This document shows, piece by piece, positions 11,640 through 24,245 of a stretch of DNA of 64,000 nucleotides. Within the stretch, counting starts at the first letter, position 1; the number at the start of each line of letters is the position of its first letter. Origin of the DNA: Balaenoptera acutorostrata (Eukaryota > Chordata > Mammalia > Artiodactyla > Balaenopteridae); contig NC_080074.1 of assembly GCF_949987535.1 (NCBI RefSeq), positions 37,059,641-37,123,640 on the forward strand, in the 5' to 3' direction. Position numbers and translations under genes: made by a program. The notes under the pieces are model-generated. The model did not search any database, had not been told where the DNA came from, and saw only the letters and a list, made by a program, of their open reading frames with translations.

Positions 11640-12330
11640 CCCCCAAAAAAAATTGACTGTAAAAGTCCAAAAAACTAAAATATCCCATCTTAACACTGTT
11701 TGTTTGTTTTACTTTGCTTTTTTAATGATATAGCTATTTTGTATAATTTAATCATTATTCATGTACCATAACATAGATAGTTGCCTCTGTTATTATTATT
11801 CTTTATAAATTTAACCTAGGGTTTATAATATTTCCTCAAAAGGGGATAACCATAATTTATTTAATTGTTTTCCTTTTTGGGGCATTTAAATGCTTTTTTA
11901 ATTTTTGCCGCTAATAAATAGCAGTGCTGTGGTCTGATTACTATCTTTGTTGATAAACATAGAAAAAAATTATATTTTCTTAAGATATATTACCAAGAGA
12001 AGAATTACTGAGAATAAATGCTAGAGCAGCTGAAAAGAATTCACTGAATTCTTTACTTGAATTTGAATTTCTTTGATTTCTAATGAAATTGTATGTTTAC
12101 CTATCGTTTAAAACCTATTATATTTTTTCTTTTGAGAATTGTTTGTTCGTAACCCTTGGTCTTTGTATTCTATTTTCCTCGTAGTTTTATAGAGTTTCTC
12201 ATATCTTAAGTAGCCTGATCTTTTACCTTTTGCTTTTAAGGAAATTATTTCCTATCACTTTACTGTTTGTCCTTTAACTATATCCCTTTTTTGAAACAAA
12301 TTAATCATTTAATTTTCCCTTCATTTTTGG
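11640..12330 (-). repeat. Old L1M 3' UTR fragment, antisense
   Basis: It is a T-rich, stop-rich stretch with AATAGCAGTGCTGTGGTCTG and an ACCCTTGGTCTTTGTATTC / ATATCTTAAGTAGCCTGATC pattern, typical of the antisense strand of ancient L1M 3' UTRs. The family was not resolved. The following 12331-13390 shows nothing I recognise. Confidence 0.45.
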
Positions 12331-13394
12331 CTTGTAAGCTTAGCTAATCCCTTCCCTATTTCTTCCCATTTTACTCATGGGAAAGTTTTAACTCTAAAAG
12401 TCTCTGGAAAGTATCTCATATAAAATACACACAGGTAGGAAGATTAAATTAAATTACTAAACACATTGTTATAGGAGAAAATTTAAAAATAAAAAAATCC
12501 TAGGCAAGACGTGAAATAGTTTGGAACAACATTTAGAAAAATCCAGTTCTAATTATACACCTGTAAACTGCCTCTACTGTCCTTGGAGCAGTAAAAGCAC
12601 ACAAAGCACTGATACTTTAGCAAAATGTTTTCATCCTAAGCATTGAATATAACTGGAATCTCAATATAATTTTTGCAAAGGCCAAAAATATATTTTCATT
12701 TTTAATCAAGGAAATACCACTAATTAAGGTCATTATTTAATTTTTTAAAATTACTCTTACAATTTCTGAAGTGATTAAAAATGAAATGTTACAACCAACC
12801 TCAGTTCACTGCCATATTCTATTTTAATTACAAATAATAAAAACCATAGGCCTCTCACCAATTCAACCCATTACATAGTTTTCAAGCTTCTTCTTTTAGT
12901 GTTCACTGATGAAAAGTCAAACCCAATATTTTAACAATTTCCTCCAGTAACTACTTTTTAAAATGAAATTTAATATATATAAACCATGCTGGAGAAAAAC
13001 AGACTACAACATTAACAGAAAGTTCTGGACTTAAAAAGTTGAAAGAGCTGGATTTTCAAGTTCTTCTCCCACTACAGATATATGTTGAAAATTTCTGATC
13101 TGGAAAGTCACTTGAAAATTCTGAACTTCTATTATCTTAGTCAAATGTACTGGGATCCATTCCTACCTCACAGGGGTTAGATAATGACCAAAGAAGATCA
13201 GGGTCTGAAAACATTGGGTTAGATCATAAATTGTTTGATAAACGTAGTAAGAAGCTTTCAGGATTCTAATCTTGTTGATAGTAATACCTCTAAAAAATAA
13301 TAAAGATAATTATAGTTTAAAACAGTCCACACTTCTCTGTGGGCCCAAGATGAAAAATGATCAGCTCTCATAATTTGGATTTCCTCAATTTGGA

Positions 13395-13600
13395 TGTACA
13401 TTCTATGTATCTTCTCTTAGCATCTAACTATGGTCCTAGTTCTGTCCTTGAACTATTCCCCAGACACATGCCATGCCTTCTGCCTCAAGCATTTTCTCTG
13501 CTTTAGTGTTCTTTATTGCATCCCCTCAGTTCTACACTTTTGTTTGGAGAACTCCTACTCATCATTTAAATAAAGCTTACATGCACCAGGCACAGCTCTC
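13395..13600 (+). repeat. L2 3' fragment
   Basis: CCATGCCTTCTGCCTCAAGC followed by TTTTCTCTGC, then AACTCCTACTCATCATTTAA, matches the sense L2 pattern with substitutions. Confidence 0.55.
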
Positions 13601-14039
13601 CTGCACCCCAGCCACCCGGGTCAAGGCCCCTTAGTTGATACTGTGTCTCCTTTTAAAAACTAATTGTAATTGTAATTAAATCATTATTTTTATAATTTGT
13701 GCCTCCCTCTTCAGTTTGCAGTCTACATTGGAGCCTGTCTTGTTCCCTGTGGTATCCCTATGAAACTGAGCAGAATCCTGTGGCTCCCCACCCCAATTCC
13801 CACCCAAGTACAAAGGTCCCTCCATGTCCCCTGCCTCTTGTTTGTAGAAAAGCTGAAGCTTCCCAAGCCTCCCTGAGTCACAAAAGAGCAGGCTCAAGTA
13901 GTTAATTATAAGGACAATAGCGTCACAGAGTCTTTCAGTGTCTGATGCACATTCTTGAGTTGTTTTACAGATACTATAATTACTACCAGAGGGGAAAAAG
14001 CTAACTGCATGATGACCAGATTGTAGCCATGACATAAGC

Positions 14040-14897
14040 TGCTCCATCTTGAGCAGTACTGAATCTATGGGTAGCACAATTCCAAGAACTGGCCTCAAGA
14101 GAATGGGATTAACACTGTTGCTCATAATAATCTATATCTTTGTGGGCATCAAAATAATTGTAGCTTGCTGTGCCCATATATGTAAGCAGGCAACTAAAAT
14201 TGTCAGCAAAGAGATGCTACAGAGCCATGTCAACTAATTCTACTAGCCATGTCTTCTACTCTGAGAATATGGTGCCCTATGTCAGCATGAAGAAGTTGTA
14301 GAAGATGGACCTTCGTCCCTAATCCCATAGAAATGGAATGATGTCTGACAAATGGGGATTTGTAAGAGCTCTTTTGCCCCTTTCCTGTTTGTCTATTTCT
14401 GTTCCCCTTAAACCTTAATTATAGAAACGAGATCACTAGGTAACATTTAACCTAACTCCTGACTTATGCTCTACTGAATGCGTACAATACCTTGCCTAAC
14501 CTGTTGATTCTTTCCCTAAATTAAAAGAAGTAGGAATGAACAATTAAGTAGTTAAAGAATGACTAGCTTTCCACCCCAGCAGCTCCCTTAGTGATCCTGC
14601 AGGCAGTCCACATGGGCAAGATAACATCTGAAGAAAGATCATGAGGGGTCAGCCAGCCTGCGCGCAATGGAAAACGATGCAGAGCTTGACCTCCTGTCTT
14701 GATGATTCGCTGAGGTTTTTCCCTTTAAAAACTGGCAAGGCTGAGCAGAATCTTCAGAGTTAGTTTTGGGACATGAGTCCACCTTCTCCCCAGATTGCCG
14801 GCCTTCTGATTAAAGCAACTTTTCCTTTCTACCAATACTTGCCTCTTGAGTATTGGCTTTCGAGCAGTGAGCAGCTAGACCTGAGTTTGGTAACACT
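14040..14897 (+). mobile_element. Probable endogenous retrovirus 3' remnant with LTR
   Basis: The right end has LTR architecture: a TTTAAAAA TATA-like box near 14724, an ATTAAA polyadenylation signal near 14809, a C+T-rich downstream segment, and a TTTGGTAACA end at 14888-14897. Upstream, an open frame at 14049-14237 encodes a run of hydrophobic residues followed by a Cys-Cys-Ala tail, similar in layout to a retroviral Env transmembrane anchor. It has no ATG and is only about 60 codons, so it is a non-functional fragment. The LTR 5' boundary may be near 14279 (TGTCAGCATG); no TSD was found. Confidence 0.42.
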
Positions 14898-16559
14898 TAC
14901 ATCTAGTATAGTGCTTGCTAAATATTGAACTGGAGGAAGAAGATCAGAACTTGTCACTATTGTTGGAAATGAACATCACCCAGAGAAAGGATCAATAATG
15001 AAGAAAAAGACACTAAAGTCTTTGCTCTTAGAAGCATATGGTTAAGAGGTAGATGGGAAAAGAAGAACAGTCCAATGTCTACATAAAAGAGTACTTCTTC
15101 TCATTATCATTTGTCACAACCTGCTCCTTTTTAACTTTTTATGCTTTGGTGGTTAATATCTAATGACTTTCCATCTGGCTCAGATTTATGCATAGTAGGT
15201 ACCTTATAACAAATATGTATTGGTTTTAGTTGTTTCAGTCTATATCAAATTTACTACTATGCATATAAAGAAAAGATTTATAATATATTCTTTCTGAAAA
15301 AATGGTTTTTCCAGTAATTCTTTAAAAAAAACAAAAGAAGACAAAGAGACAAGGAGGGACTTGTCTTGACTTTCATTCTTTTGGCAGAAGCTTTCTACTG
15401 GAGCCAAAAGGAAATTCATGGAGAATCCCTTGAATAACAGGCCCACATGAGACATCAGGGCACCAAATGTTCACCTTTGACATTTATAAATTAAATTCTG
15501 TAAAGAATAGACATGATTTGTTTTTTATGGACATGGGAGTACACTGTAAGCTTGATGAGATATGAATACAACATTATACTATTATAGCATAGTTTGAAAC
15601 CTATTTTTTATACATTCCTTAAAATTTTTGATGAAAGACCAGTGAGAAATTAAGTATATATTAGACACAACATGAAATATGAGTTGGAAAACATTATGGA
15701 AGCCCACATCAATCCTTTCACTTTATAGATGGGGAATCTTAATCCCAGAGACTATAGGTACCACAGAGGCCTACATTTAACCAACTTATTAAACCAGTTT
15801 TAAAAACCTGCCTCACTTTCCTTCTTGCAAGCCAACATGAAGAAAAAAAAGGCAATCTCTAATGCAATCCCTTCTCCCAAGACATAAAACTAGTGGATTC
15901 AAAACACAAGTAACTAAGAGTACTTTTAAATACTGCCTTCTAATTGCCATTGCAGCCAGTATAAATTCCTGTAATTTCCTGTCTATTCCCAACTGAATGG
16001 CATATTCCAAGTCACCTGTATCATTAACAAGCAAATGAAAAGCACACAATCACCCAGCAGAGTGAATTTCCAATAGAACAAAACTCACCAACTCGGGCAT
16101 TTTCATTGGCATTTGCAAAAGCATTAAAAAAAAAAAAAGACTCAAAACAACATTTACCATTTCATTTACATTACATAAACATTCATTTAACATTAACATT
16201 TCATTCAAACATTTATTTTTAAGCTGAAGAAGTGTTATTATTCATTCAATCCATGGGCATAAATACCCTAAGAATATCCATAACCAGTAAGTTGGAGAAG
16301 AACTGATATAAAAATCATAGTATGCATCTTCTTGGACAAAGAGCAAAACAAATTCTAACGGAAGAAACTTTTAGTCAGTTTTGGAACCTCCATCCAATTC
16401 TAAAATTAAGAATATATCTGAGCTCAACATTTATTGCACATTACTGTGACATGACAATATGCTAGATATTGAGGGTGTAAAAATGGAAAATAGGTCTTCC
16501 CTATTAATTACCTTAGAATTTTCTAAGGAAGGTAAGTGTATAATTTCATTTTAAATATT
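14898..16559. other. Unassigned AT-rich intronic sequence
   Basis: No gene was recognised. A faint antisense MIR-like core (ACTTTATAGATGGGGAATC) is at 15700-15790. Confidence 0.4.
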
Positions 16560-17075
16560 TGCATTCCCACAACACTCCCTAGCCTAAGCCACCACCATTT
16601 CTTGCCTGTGAGACAGCAATAGAGTTCCCCTTGCTCTACTCTGACCTTTCTCTGATCCTGTCTTGCCACATGGTCCCTTCCATTGCTCTTAAAATAAAAT
16701 GTGAACTCCTTAGCTTGGTTACAAAGGCCCCTGGGCTCTAGCCCTGCCTCCTCTCCAAGCTCATCTCCTCCCACTTTCCTGTCAGGTTAATTTAATATGC
16801 TCCAGTCACATTAGCCTCTTTCTTTGTTGTGAACACAAGCTTGTTCTTGCCTGCGACCTTCGAACTTTGTTTCTTTTGTCTGAAATGCTCTTATCTGGCT
16901 CTTCAAAGAGTTGGCATAAGCTATCATATATCACCTCCTCAAAGATGTTTAACCTGACTATTTGGTTTCAAGAAGTACTCTACTGCCCACCACATCACCT
17001 TCTAAAAATGACATCATCCTATTTATTGCCTACATAGCACAGACTCACTTTCTGAAAATACAACAGTGCTTTGCA
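16560..17075 (+). repeat. L2 fragment
   Basis: A long sense-strand L2 stretch with TTGCTCTTAAAATAAAATGTG, ACAAAGGCCCCTGGGCTC, ATATGCTCCAGTCACATTAGC and CACCTCCTCAAAGATG in the family order. Confidence 0.75.
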
Positions 17076-17186
17076 TCTTATACATATTAAAATTAATAAA
17101 AACCCTTCCTTAATAATTTTAAGCTAAGTCATGATTTATAGAATTTGACATTCTAAAACTGCACAGAAGTGCTGACTAATCAAAAA

Positions 17187-17242
17187 TATCTATCTACCTA
17201 CCCAGCCACCTATCTACCTACTTGTCTGTCTCTCTATCTACA
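17187..17242. repeat. Degenerate (TATC/CTAC)n microsatellite
   Basis: A decayed tetranucleotide array: ATCTATCTACCTACCC, then CTATCTACCTACTTGTCTGT. Confidence 0.75.
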
Positions 17243-17334
17243 ATGTTGTGAAAGAAATGGAATACATATTATAGAAGAAAAAGCAATGATGGTTATCAAG
17301 GGACCCAAAATTTAGTTACTTACAGCTAACTTGG

Positions 17335-17435
17335 GCTAATCAACTTTATCTCTCCTGGTTTCAATCTACTTATTTGTACAACAGGGGTTATATTAGATAC
17401 TTTTAAAAGAACTTTTCAGTTCTAAATTTTAGTCA
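17335..17435 (+). repeat. MIR fragment
   Basis: GTTTCAATCTACTTATTTGT followed by ACAACAGGGGTTATATTAG is the sense MIR 3' half. Confidence 0.55.
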
Positions 17436-19489
17436 TTTGAAGCAGAATTTTTCCAAATAAAAATCATTAATATTCCTTTAAATGTACATTTTTAAATAAC
17501 CTGAGCACAGTGAAATAGGAATATGAGGCCCTCAGCTATGGGCTTCCTGTCTGTTTGTAGGTTATTTTGCCTTAACTACTAGTTTTTGATGCCTCATCTT
17601 CAGTCCTTTCCATTTCCTATTCCAGAGTGGGGAAAAAATATTGAAACTATTTCATAAAAATATATTGAATTATGCACTCATTCCTCCCTTAGAAAATAAG
17701 TGTACTTCTAATAATAGGTATATGCCAAAAAATTAAAATAACCCAAGAGTACTAAGAAGAATCAGTTTTACACATGCATTTACAGAACATCTATCACTGT
17801 TTTCCAAATAACATACACAATAAAGAATTTGTTTCACTTTCTGTTAAAACTAAATCCCAAAATTTCTCATTGGAGTAATACTCCCTATTACTACCACTGG
17901 AAAAAAATTTATTTTCAGGAGAATACTGTAATATAAAAAACAATAATAAATAAAAAGATAGAAGTGGGTAAAGACAGACAAGTCAGAATAATAAATAAGG
18001 GGGCTATCTCTTAAAATTAATAAATAGTGACTTTTTTCAGTGGCATTTCAGATGAAGCAATGATGACGTTTAAAGGAATTGAATGTGAAAAATCTAAAGC
18101 ATATAATAAAATTATGGGAAACAAGCTTAGAGGATGCAGTAAGTAGGATTAGTTTGAGGTACAGAAAATGCAAGCACCAAGACAGGATAAAAAAATCCTA
18201 TTTCATAAAATGACCAGAGGTCCTTTAGCACTCATAGAAAATAATCAGGGAATTACTTTAGCTCAGTAGGGGCACCCAAAATAATATGCATGAGAAAATC
18301 CTAATTTAAAATACTTCATATAAGAAAATCTGAAGAAGTAAACTAAATTCTGCAGCAAACTTAAATTAGTTGACTACTATTTTAACATGGCAATAAAACT
18401 GCATTGTGAAACAAAATCAGGAGTGGTGATGCAATAAGTTGTGTGAAATTACATGCTATGTTATGCTGGAAAGATAAAGTATCATAACCCTAGGTTTATA
18501 AACATATACACACAATATAAACAAATGGACCGGTGGTTGGTTAAGTGTATCCTCCATTTTTTTATTTCCATTTTCCACAATCATAGCCTGTCACTGATCT
18601 GTTTTTACTAGTTGGGTAATGGAAGAAGAAATTTAATATTATACGAGCATATTAGCTTTATTTTCCCAAGATTTTTCATTTCCATCCATCTTTAAGTTTA
18701 CTACTTGATAAAACAAACACATCAAAGCCAACAGTGGTCAAAAATTTGTTTTTATTTTCCAAGGGATCAGCAAAACTAAATGCTTTTAGGCTCCTTGAAA
18801 GCCAGTCCAAATGCAAATATGGTAGAAATCAGCACATCTTACCCGACACCAAACCAGCTATATACTTCGCCTCACTGAACACATGACTCACTACTAATGA
18901 CAGCATGGAGTGTGACAGAGTTGTTATGTAACTTCATTCCAGACTGATTAAGATAAACCAAATGAGAGACACATCCTTTACAGCCTTTACAGTTTTTCCT
19001 TGACCCCAATCTCAGGCATTTAGAGTACAGGCTGGGGTAACTCCTTACCTTCCAGAAAGCAAGACTCTGAGGCCAAAATGTAAGCCTCTAAAACTTCAAA
19101 ATGATACATTCAGTGAGCAATACATTATCATTTAGAATGAAAAGCGAGCTAATATTTTAATTATATACCATGCACCAGGCAAGAAGCAAGATGATTTTCT
19201 GACGAGACCTCATTTAAACTCCAAACTGAACTTGAAAAAAAAAAAACAACAACTGTGAAAATACCTTGCCCCACTGAAGTCCTATGAAAATTACTAAAAG
19301 TAAACATAAGGCATAGCCCTTGTTAACGTGACTGCTTTGAACAAGAAGGCAAGACTATAGCATGAGGCTACATCTACAACAGAAAAGTCAATGTCCTCTC
19401 AAAATGTTCTTTGCCAGCACAACCTAAATCTCATATCAACATTCACTGTAAATGTGGGGGACATGGAAAAAAAACTATCAACCACTCAC
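17436..19489. other. Unassigned AT-rich intronic sequence downstream of the TMTC2 exon
   Basis: No repeat family was confidently assigned and no further TMTC2 exon was found. Confidence 0.45.
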
Positions 19490-19571
19490 CATAATGCATG
19501 TAACAGTTTCCTTTGGTGGGGTCCAGCTCAATAGCCTTCAAGAAGAATTTTTCAGCCTCACTCTTACGACC
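19490..19571 (-). CDS. TMTC2: TMTC2 internal coding exon, next after the 51.6-kb exon
   Basis: This 82-bp minus-strand exon has a pyrimidine-rich acceptor (TTTTCTCTGTTTTTCAAG) and a consensus donor (GTGAGT at 19484-19489). It encodes 27 residues in phase 0, starting GRKSEAEKFFLKAIELDP and ending NCYMHY, plus the first base of a Gly codon. The preceding exon also ends in phase 0, so joining them gives one continuous TPR whose second helix and Asp-Pro turn lie here. This matches the order of TMTC2 C-terminal sequence as I remember it. The acceptor ends AAG rather than the usual CAG or TAG, which is slightly weak. The following exon, completing the Gly codon, was not found in 1-19489 and probably lies outside the window. 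Confidence 0.82.
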
Positions 19572-20014
19572 CTTGAAAAACAGAGAAAATGGATGATTCA
19601 GCAGCGGATCATGAGGGATTCTTCACCTCCTGGGCCCAAATGAAGTAGACTAATGTCTACTTAGTAATCATCATCAAAAAACAGTGTTTTGTTTTTATCT
19701 AAACGAGGATGATCAAAGAGAATATGTTGAGAGAGAAGACTGAGGTCAGAATCCTGGGAAACATCAAGATTAGAAGAGACAGTGAGAGTGAGTTCATTAA
19801 AGACGTCAAAGAGAAGAGACCAGGAAAGCAAGAGAAAAAAGGGAAAAAATGGTTTCACGGAAACCAAAAGGATAAGAGAGTTTTCAGGAATGGTGGGAAA
19901 CATATTTTCATTTTCTATTTTATTTTCTCCCTTTGATCTGTTTCTCTTCATTCATTTATTCATTCTTCCTTATAAGGAATGACGACTATTTTAGCTTTGA
20001 GATGATTTTGTCTT

Positions 20015-20063
20015 AATGTTCACTTTATTCTATTTATTTATTTATTTTCAACGTTCACTTTAT
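20015..20063 (-). mobile_element. Tail-only micro-insertion with 14-bp TSD
   Basis: A 21-bp (TTTA)n-type stretch (20029-20049) is flanked by direct repeats AATGTTCACTTTAT (20015-20028) and AACGTTCACTTTAT (20050-20063), with one mismatch. The insert equals the reverse complement of the ATAAATAAATAAA tail seen on CHR SINEs here. It reads as an extremely 5'-truncated or tail-only retroinsertion. Slippage of a pre-existing microsatellite would not create the flanking repeat. Confidence 0.6.
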
Positions 20064-21149
20064 ATAGGAAGAAACTAAGTCACAATTTGTTGACTCTCAA
20101 GCAACTACTGCTTATCCTTGCTGCTGTCATTGAGGACTACAATACTGCTAAATCAGGATTTAGTCTAAAGCTAGATATTCTCCCTAGCCACAGTTTTAAG
20201 TAAACATTACCGTAATCCTCAGAAAAAAAAAAATAAGCAAAAAGTAGGGGCAAAGGCTTATATGCAATAAACTGATTTTTCATGAAATAATATCATAATC
20301 CAGGCAGATTCTAAAACTAGACATTCTTTGCTGTGCTATAGCTTCTGCACCAAAATTGACTCTAGAGTAACAAAAAGGGGTGACTCAAGGTAGGAGAACA
20401 GCCCAAAGAAGACCTTTCCTAAAACAGTTCTGTCTCGTCCTGCAAGGTTAAAATGAAGATCTATGCTAACTGGGTAGAAGCAAGGCACGGGGTGGTATCC
20501 AGAAGCTGTGGGTCTAGAGTCAAGAGAAACAATCTTATCTGTCTGTTCCTTCTAATTTAAATGCTATCTACCACATAAACTTCAGGTGATGTTTTTCTTT
20601 CCCCTTCACATATATTTTTTAAAATCACTTTTAAGGAGACAATTCTTCCAAAGATAGAGGTGTATAGTTAAGCTAATATTCTAAATTTCATGCAACTTTG
20701 ACTCATTTCTCCATATGACTTCTCCTTTTTATTCGTTCACTTAAAAAATTCACTCTGTTGCCCTCTTTCCTTTTACTAATGCTACTCCAGTCAATAACTC
20801 CTCTTTAATTCACAAGGCTTGTCAAATTTCCAATAATTAAAAATTAAAAATCTCCTGCGATATTTCTCACAGCATTTTAAGTTCAAAGGAAAGCACAGGC
20901 AAAATACTTGCTACACATATCACACTTTGATGAAGTTAGTAAGAATTAGCAAGAATCTTACCCAGTTAGGATTCACTAAATGATCATGCAGTTAAGAGCA
21001 CAGATGCCAGGAGGCCGAGCAGCTCTCACACTTATGTAGCTACGTGAACCTTGGAAAATAATTTCATCTCCTAGTTATAATTTTCTCTGTTACAGAAAAG
21101 AGGGCAGGTGGAGAACAGAGGATTTTTAGGGCAATGAAACTATTCTGCA
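20064..21149. other. Unassigned AT-rich intronic sequence
   Basis: A weak sense MIR-like stretch is at 20990-21110 (AAGAGCACAGATGCCAGGAGG). Nothing else was recognised. Confidence 0.4.
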
Positions 21150-21432
21150 TGATACTGTAATGGCAGATACATGTCATTATACATTTTTCAAAACCCATAG
21201 AATATACAACACAAAGAGTGAACCCCTATGTAAACTATGGCCTTTAATTAATAATAATGTATCAGTATTGGCTTATTAATTGCAACATGTACAACATGAG
21301 CTCAAGTTGATACAACCAGAGAAGCTGTATAAGAGGGTGGGAGAGTATATGCCATTTCTGTACATTCTGCTCAATATATTTTTTGTAAACCTAAAACTGC
21401 TCTAAAAATAAAGTCTATTATTTTTTAATGAG
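21150..21432 (+). mobile_element. L1M 3' end
   Basis: GATACTGTAATGGCAGATAC, CAAAACCCATAGAATATACA, AAGAGTGAACCCCTATGTAA and AACCTAAAACTGCTCTAAAA followed by AATAAAGTCT are the diagnostic blocks of an old L1M 3' UTR, in order. Confidence 0.85.
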
Positions 21433-21545
21433 GATAATAAAATCTATTTCATAAGATTACTGAATTATCTGAAAGGATACACATGAAGTAGCTATTACAG
21501 TACATAGGCATATTCTGAGTTTATAATAAATGTTAACTATTATTT

Positions 21546-21590
21546 ATATGTATATATATATATATATACATATATATACATATATAGTAT
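21546..21590. repeat. (TA)n-rich microsatellite
   Basis: A TATATATATATATATATA tract with interspersed CATATA units. Confidence 0.9.
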
Positions 21591-22167
21591 GCAATAGAAT
21601 GCAGAGTTCTGAATGACAAAGAATATGTTTTATTATATACACAGCCTCAAAACACATGCTTAGCCTTTAAATCACCACTGGAAAATAATGTACAAAGAAC
21701 TTGCAGAAGATGATAAAAGAAAGATGTATAATGAAAACTATCATTGGTAAAGAGTCTGTACAAATGTTATATGCAAAAATATAAAAGGGTCTGTGAACTT
21801 TCTTCCACTTAAGTTTTAAGGACAGAAGAGAAGAAAGTGGCTCATTTATCAATGTCACAGTAAACAGCATAGTAAAATTCTTATGTGTAGTCCACTGGCA
21901 AAGCAATAGTATATAGCTTTAAAAAATAAATCAGAACTCAAAGGCCAGTAGTCTCAGGTTACTCAAATGAACCAGGTTATTAAAGACAGTGAGTCCCACC
22001 ACCTCCTAGATACAAAACAAATACATCAAAGGTCAGAACATTCTTTTTTGGGGGAAGTATCAAACCATCATGCAAAGACCCATTTTTCTACTTTGACCAC
22101 TATTTGGTCAAGTGCCAAATTATGAGGAAAATAAAATTCTCAGGACACTATATAAAATTAATTCAAG

Positions 22168-22470
22168 GGGCTTCCCTGGTGGCAAAGTGGTTGAGAGCCT
22201 GCCTGCCAATGCAGGGGACACGGGTTCGAGCCCTGGTCTGGGAAGATCCCACATGCCACGGAACAACTAGGCCCATGAGCCACAACTACTGAGCCTGCGC
22301 GTCTGGAGCCCGTGCTCCGCAACAAGGGAGGCCGCGACAGTGAGAGGCCCGAGCACCGCGATGAAGAGTGGCCCCCACTCACCGTAACTGGAGAAAGCCC
22401 TCGCACAGAAACGAAGACCCAACACAGCCAAAAATAAATAAATAAATAAAATTTAAAAATGCATTAAAAA
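22168..22470 (+). mobile_element. CHR-2-like SINE with perfect TSD
   Basis: It is a full-length copy with B-box GGGTTCGAGCCCT and an AATAAATAAATAAA tail. The TSD AAAATTAATTCAAG lies at 22154-22167 and 22471-22484. The flanks 21600-22153 and 22485-22895 show nothing recognisable. Confidence 0.95.
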
Positions 22471-22899
22471 AAAATTAATTCAAGCAGATGCATAAGCCAA
22501 CCAAACACACACATCACTGGGTCCTAGGAAGGGTGGTAAGGAGGTCACACTATGTTTAATCAGGCTCTTTTCACTATTATTGTTATAGAGGGGTAGCAGT
22601 TAAGAAAGTGGAGAAGAAAAACATCATGGCTCAGCAGGTTTTTCTTGGAGTCTTTTAGATTATGTCAGCATTTTCTACAAGCAAGTGTTACGGAGTAGCC
22701 TCTGGTTATATGAACTTCTCACATCAAGCATCGTTACTCATTTTGTATATTGGTTGGGATGTTTGGACACAGGTGGTGGTTGAGAAAACCAAGAAAAAGG
22801 GGCTGTGGTCAGCTGTGACAAATAAGGGAAATGTGAGTGGAGAAGTTGGGTTTCCGCTGCCAGGGCTATGACTTATTTGCGTGTTCACTTGTTTTTGTA

Positions 22900-23075
22900 G
22901 GTTAAAAAACTTGTATCGAACGCCTTGTGCTGTTCTAAGTACTGGGGATATAACCATATAACTGAACAACACAGACTGCTCGCTTGCAAGTGCTAGTTGC
23001 AGGAGGCACATAGCAAACAAATAACCCAATAAGCAAGGGGATCAGTCATAGAGCACTGAGGGCTAACAATGAATT
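22900..23075 (-). repeat. L2 3' fragment, antisense
   Basis: CTTGTGCTGTTCTAAGTACTGG followed by GGATATAACCATATAACTGAAC is the reverse complement of the L2 3' region. Confidence 0.7.
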
Positions 23076-23087
23076 TCTTCAATTCTC

Positions 23088-23235
23088 ATTGAGAGAACCG
23101 GCCCAGAGCCAGACTAGCCTGTGTTTGAATCTTGCTGCCTCTACTTATTTAGCTGTGTGACTCTTAGTCTCTTCTTCCTCATTTGGAAAAATGAACATAA
23201 TACCAATTTTGAGGGGTTGCTAAAATCATAAGTCA
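23088..23235 (+). repeat. MIR SINE
   Basis: GAGCCAGACTAGCCTGTGTT, TGAATCTTGCTGCCTCTAC and TAGCTGTGTGACTCTTAGTC are in MIR order. Confidence 0.8.
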
Positions 23236-23492
23236 AAGGGAAATAACTAGCTTCCGACCTGGCATAGAGAGCTCTGACATTCTTTGATTTTTCTTCCATC
23301 TATCTCCTCAAAAAAATTTTATTCTTTCCACCTTGAATGCCACTGTCTGGTTCCTAATTACCAAAATTCAAAAATCCTTTGCAGAATTTTATGCCATGGT
23401 AGAAACTAAATTTCACGATTTTCCTATAAAATGTCTCTCATTCGCAATACTTCCACCTCCCCCAAATAAAAGGCTCTTCCGGCTCACATCTT

Positions 23493-23832
23493 TTTTTTAA
23501 ATATTCTTTTTTTAAAAAAATAAATTTATTTATTTTATTTTTGGGTCTTCGTGGCTGCACGCAGGCTTTCTTTAGTTGCGGTGAACGGGGGCTACTCTTT
23601 TGCGGTGCGGGGGCTTCTCATCAAGGTGGCTTCTCTTGTTGCGGAGCACTGGCTCTAGGCGCACGGGCTTCAGTAGTTGTGGCACGCAGGCTCTAGAGTG
23701 CAGGCTCAGTAGCTGTGGCGCACGGGCTTAGTTGCTCCGCGGCGTGTGGGATCTTCCTGGACCAGGGCTCGAACCCGTGTCCCCAGCATTGGCAGGCGGA
23801 TTCTTAACCACTGCACCACCAGGGAAGCCTCT
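23493..23832 (-). mobile_element. CHR-family SINE, antisense, older subfamily
   Basis: It is a reverse-oriented copy ending GCACCACCAGGGAAGCCT. A 12-bp TSD, GGCTCACATCTT, lies at 23481-23492 and 23833-23844. It carries TTCTTAACCACTG (GTTAAGAA in sense), like the copies at 674 and 46371, marking the GTTAAG subfamily. Its CpGs are moderately preserved. Confidence 0.93.
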
Positions 23833-23949
23833 GGCTCACATCTTGAATGTTACAATAGATTTCAGATTTCCTGACTCACTGAACTTCATTTTACCAGCTT
23901 AATAATACTTAAACAGAACTGTTTTCATGTTATGCCATTGCTCAAAAAT

Positions 23950-24245
23950 ATTTTAATAGCACCCTGTTTCCACTCATTTTAGTTAATAACCAGTCTAATT
24001 TTCAAAATATTTCACAATCTAGTTCAAATCTTCTTGGATAAATTTCTGTACCATATCAGGCCAATTTCCTTATGTACCTTAACTGTAGCTCCTATGTTCT
24101 TCCTTAATTATTTCTTCTGGTCTGTAATGTTATTCTTTTTTTTTTTTTCATTCATTCATATATATTTTATGCTTCAAGGCTTGGTTGAAAGCCCACGTTT
24201 TTATAAAGCCCTCTGTGATGGCTCCAACTCCCAGTAATTTCCCTT
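23950..24245 (+). repeat. Possible L2 fragment with internal T tract
   Basis: CAAGGCTTGGTTGAAAGCCC followed by TATAAAGCCCTCTGTGATGG resembles sense L2. Diverged; boundaries uncertain. Confidence 0.4.

Noticed and set aside
13676..14125. 149-codon ATG-started open frame on the minus strand
   Set aside because: It runs antisense to the probable ERV remnant, has no recognised domain, and has no splice sites or promoter; it is most likely chance.
19049..19087. Possible 39-bp minus-strand exon with TAG acceptor and GTAAGG donor downstream of the 19.5-kb exon
   Set aside because: The donor is good, but the translation does not match TMTC2 continuation, the acceptor lacks a clear polypyrimidine tract, and the phase does not accept the preceding phase-1 exon.
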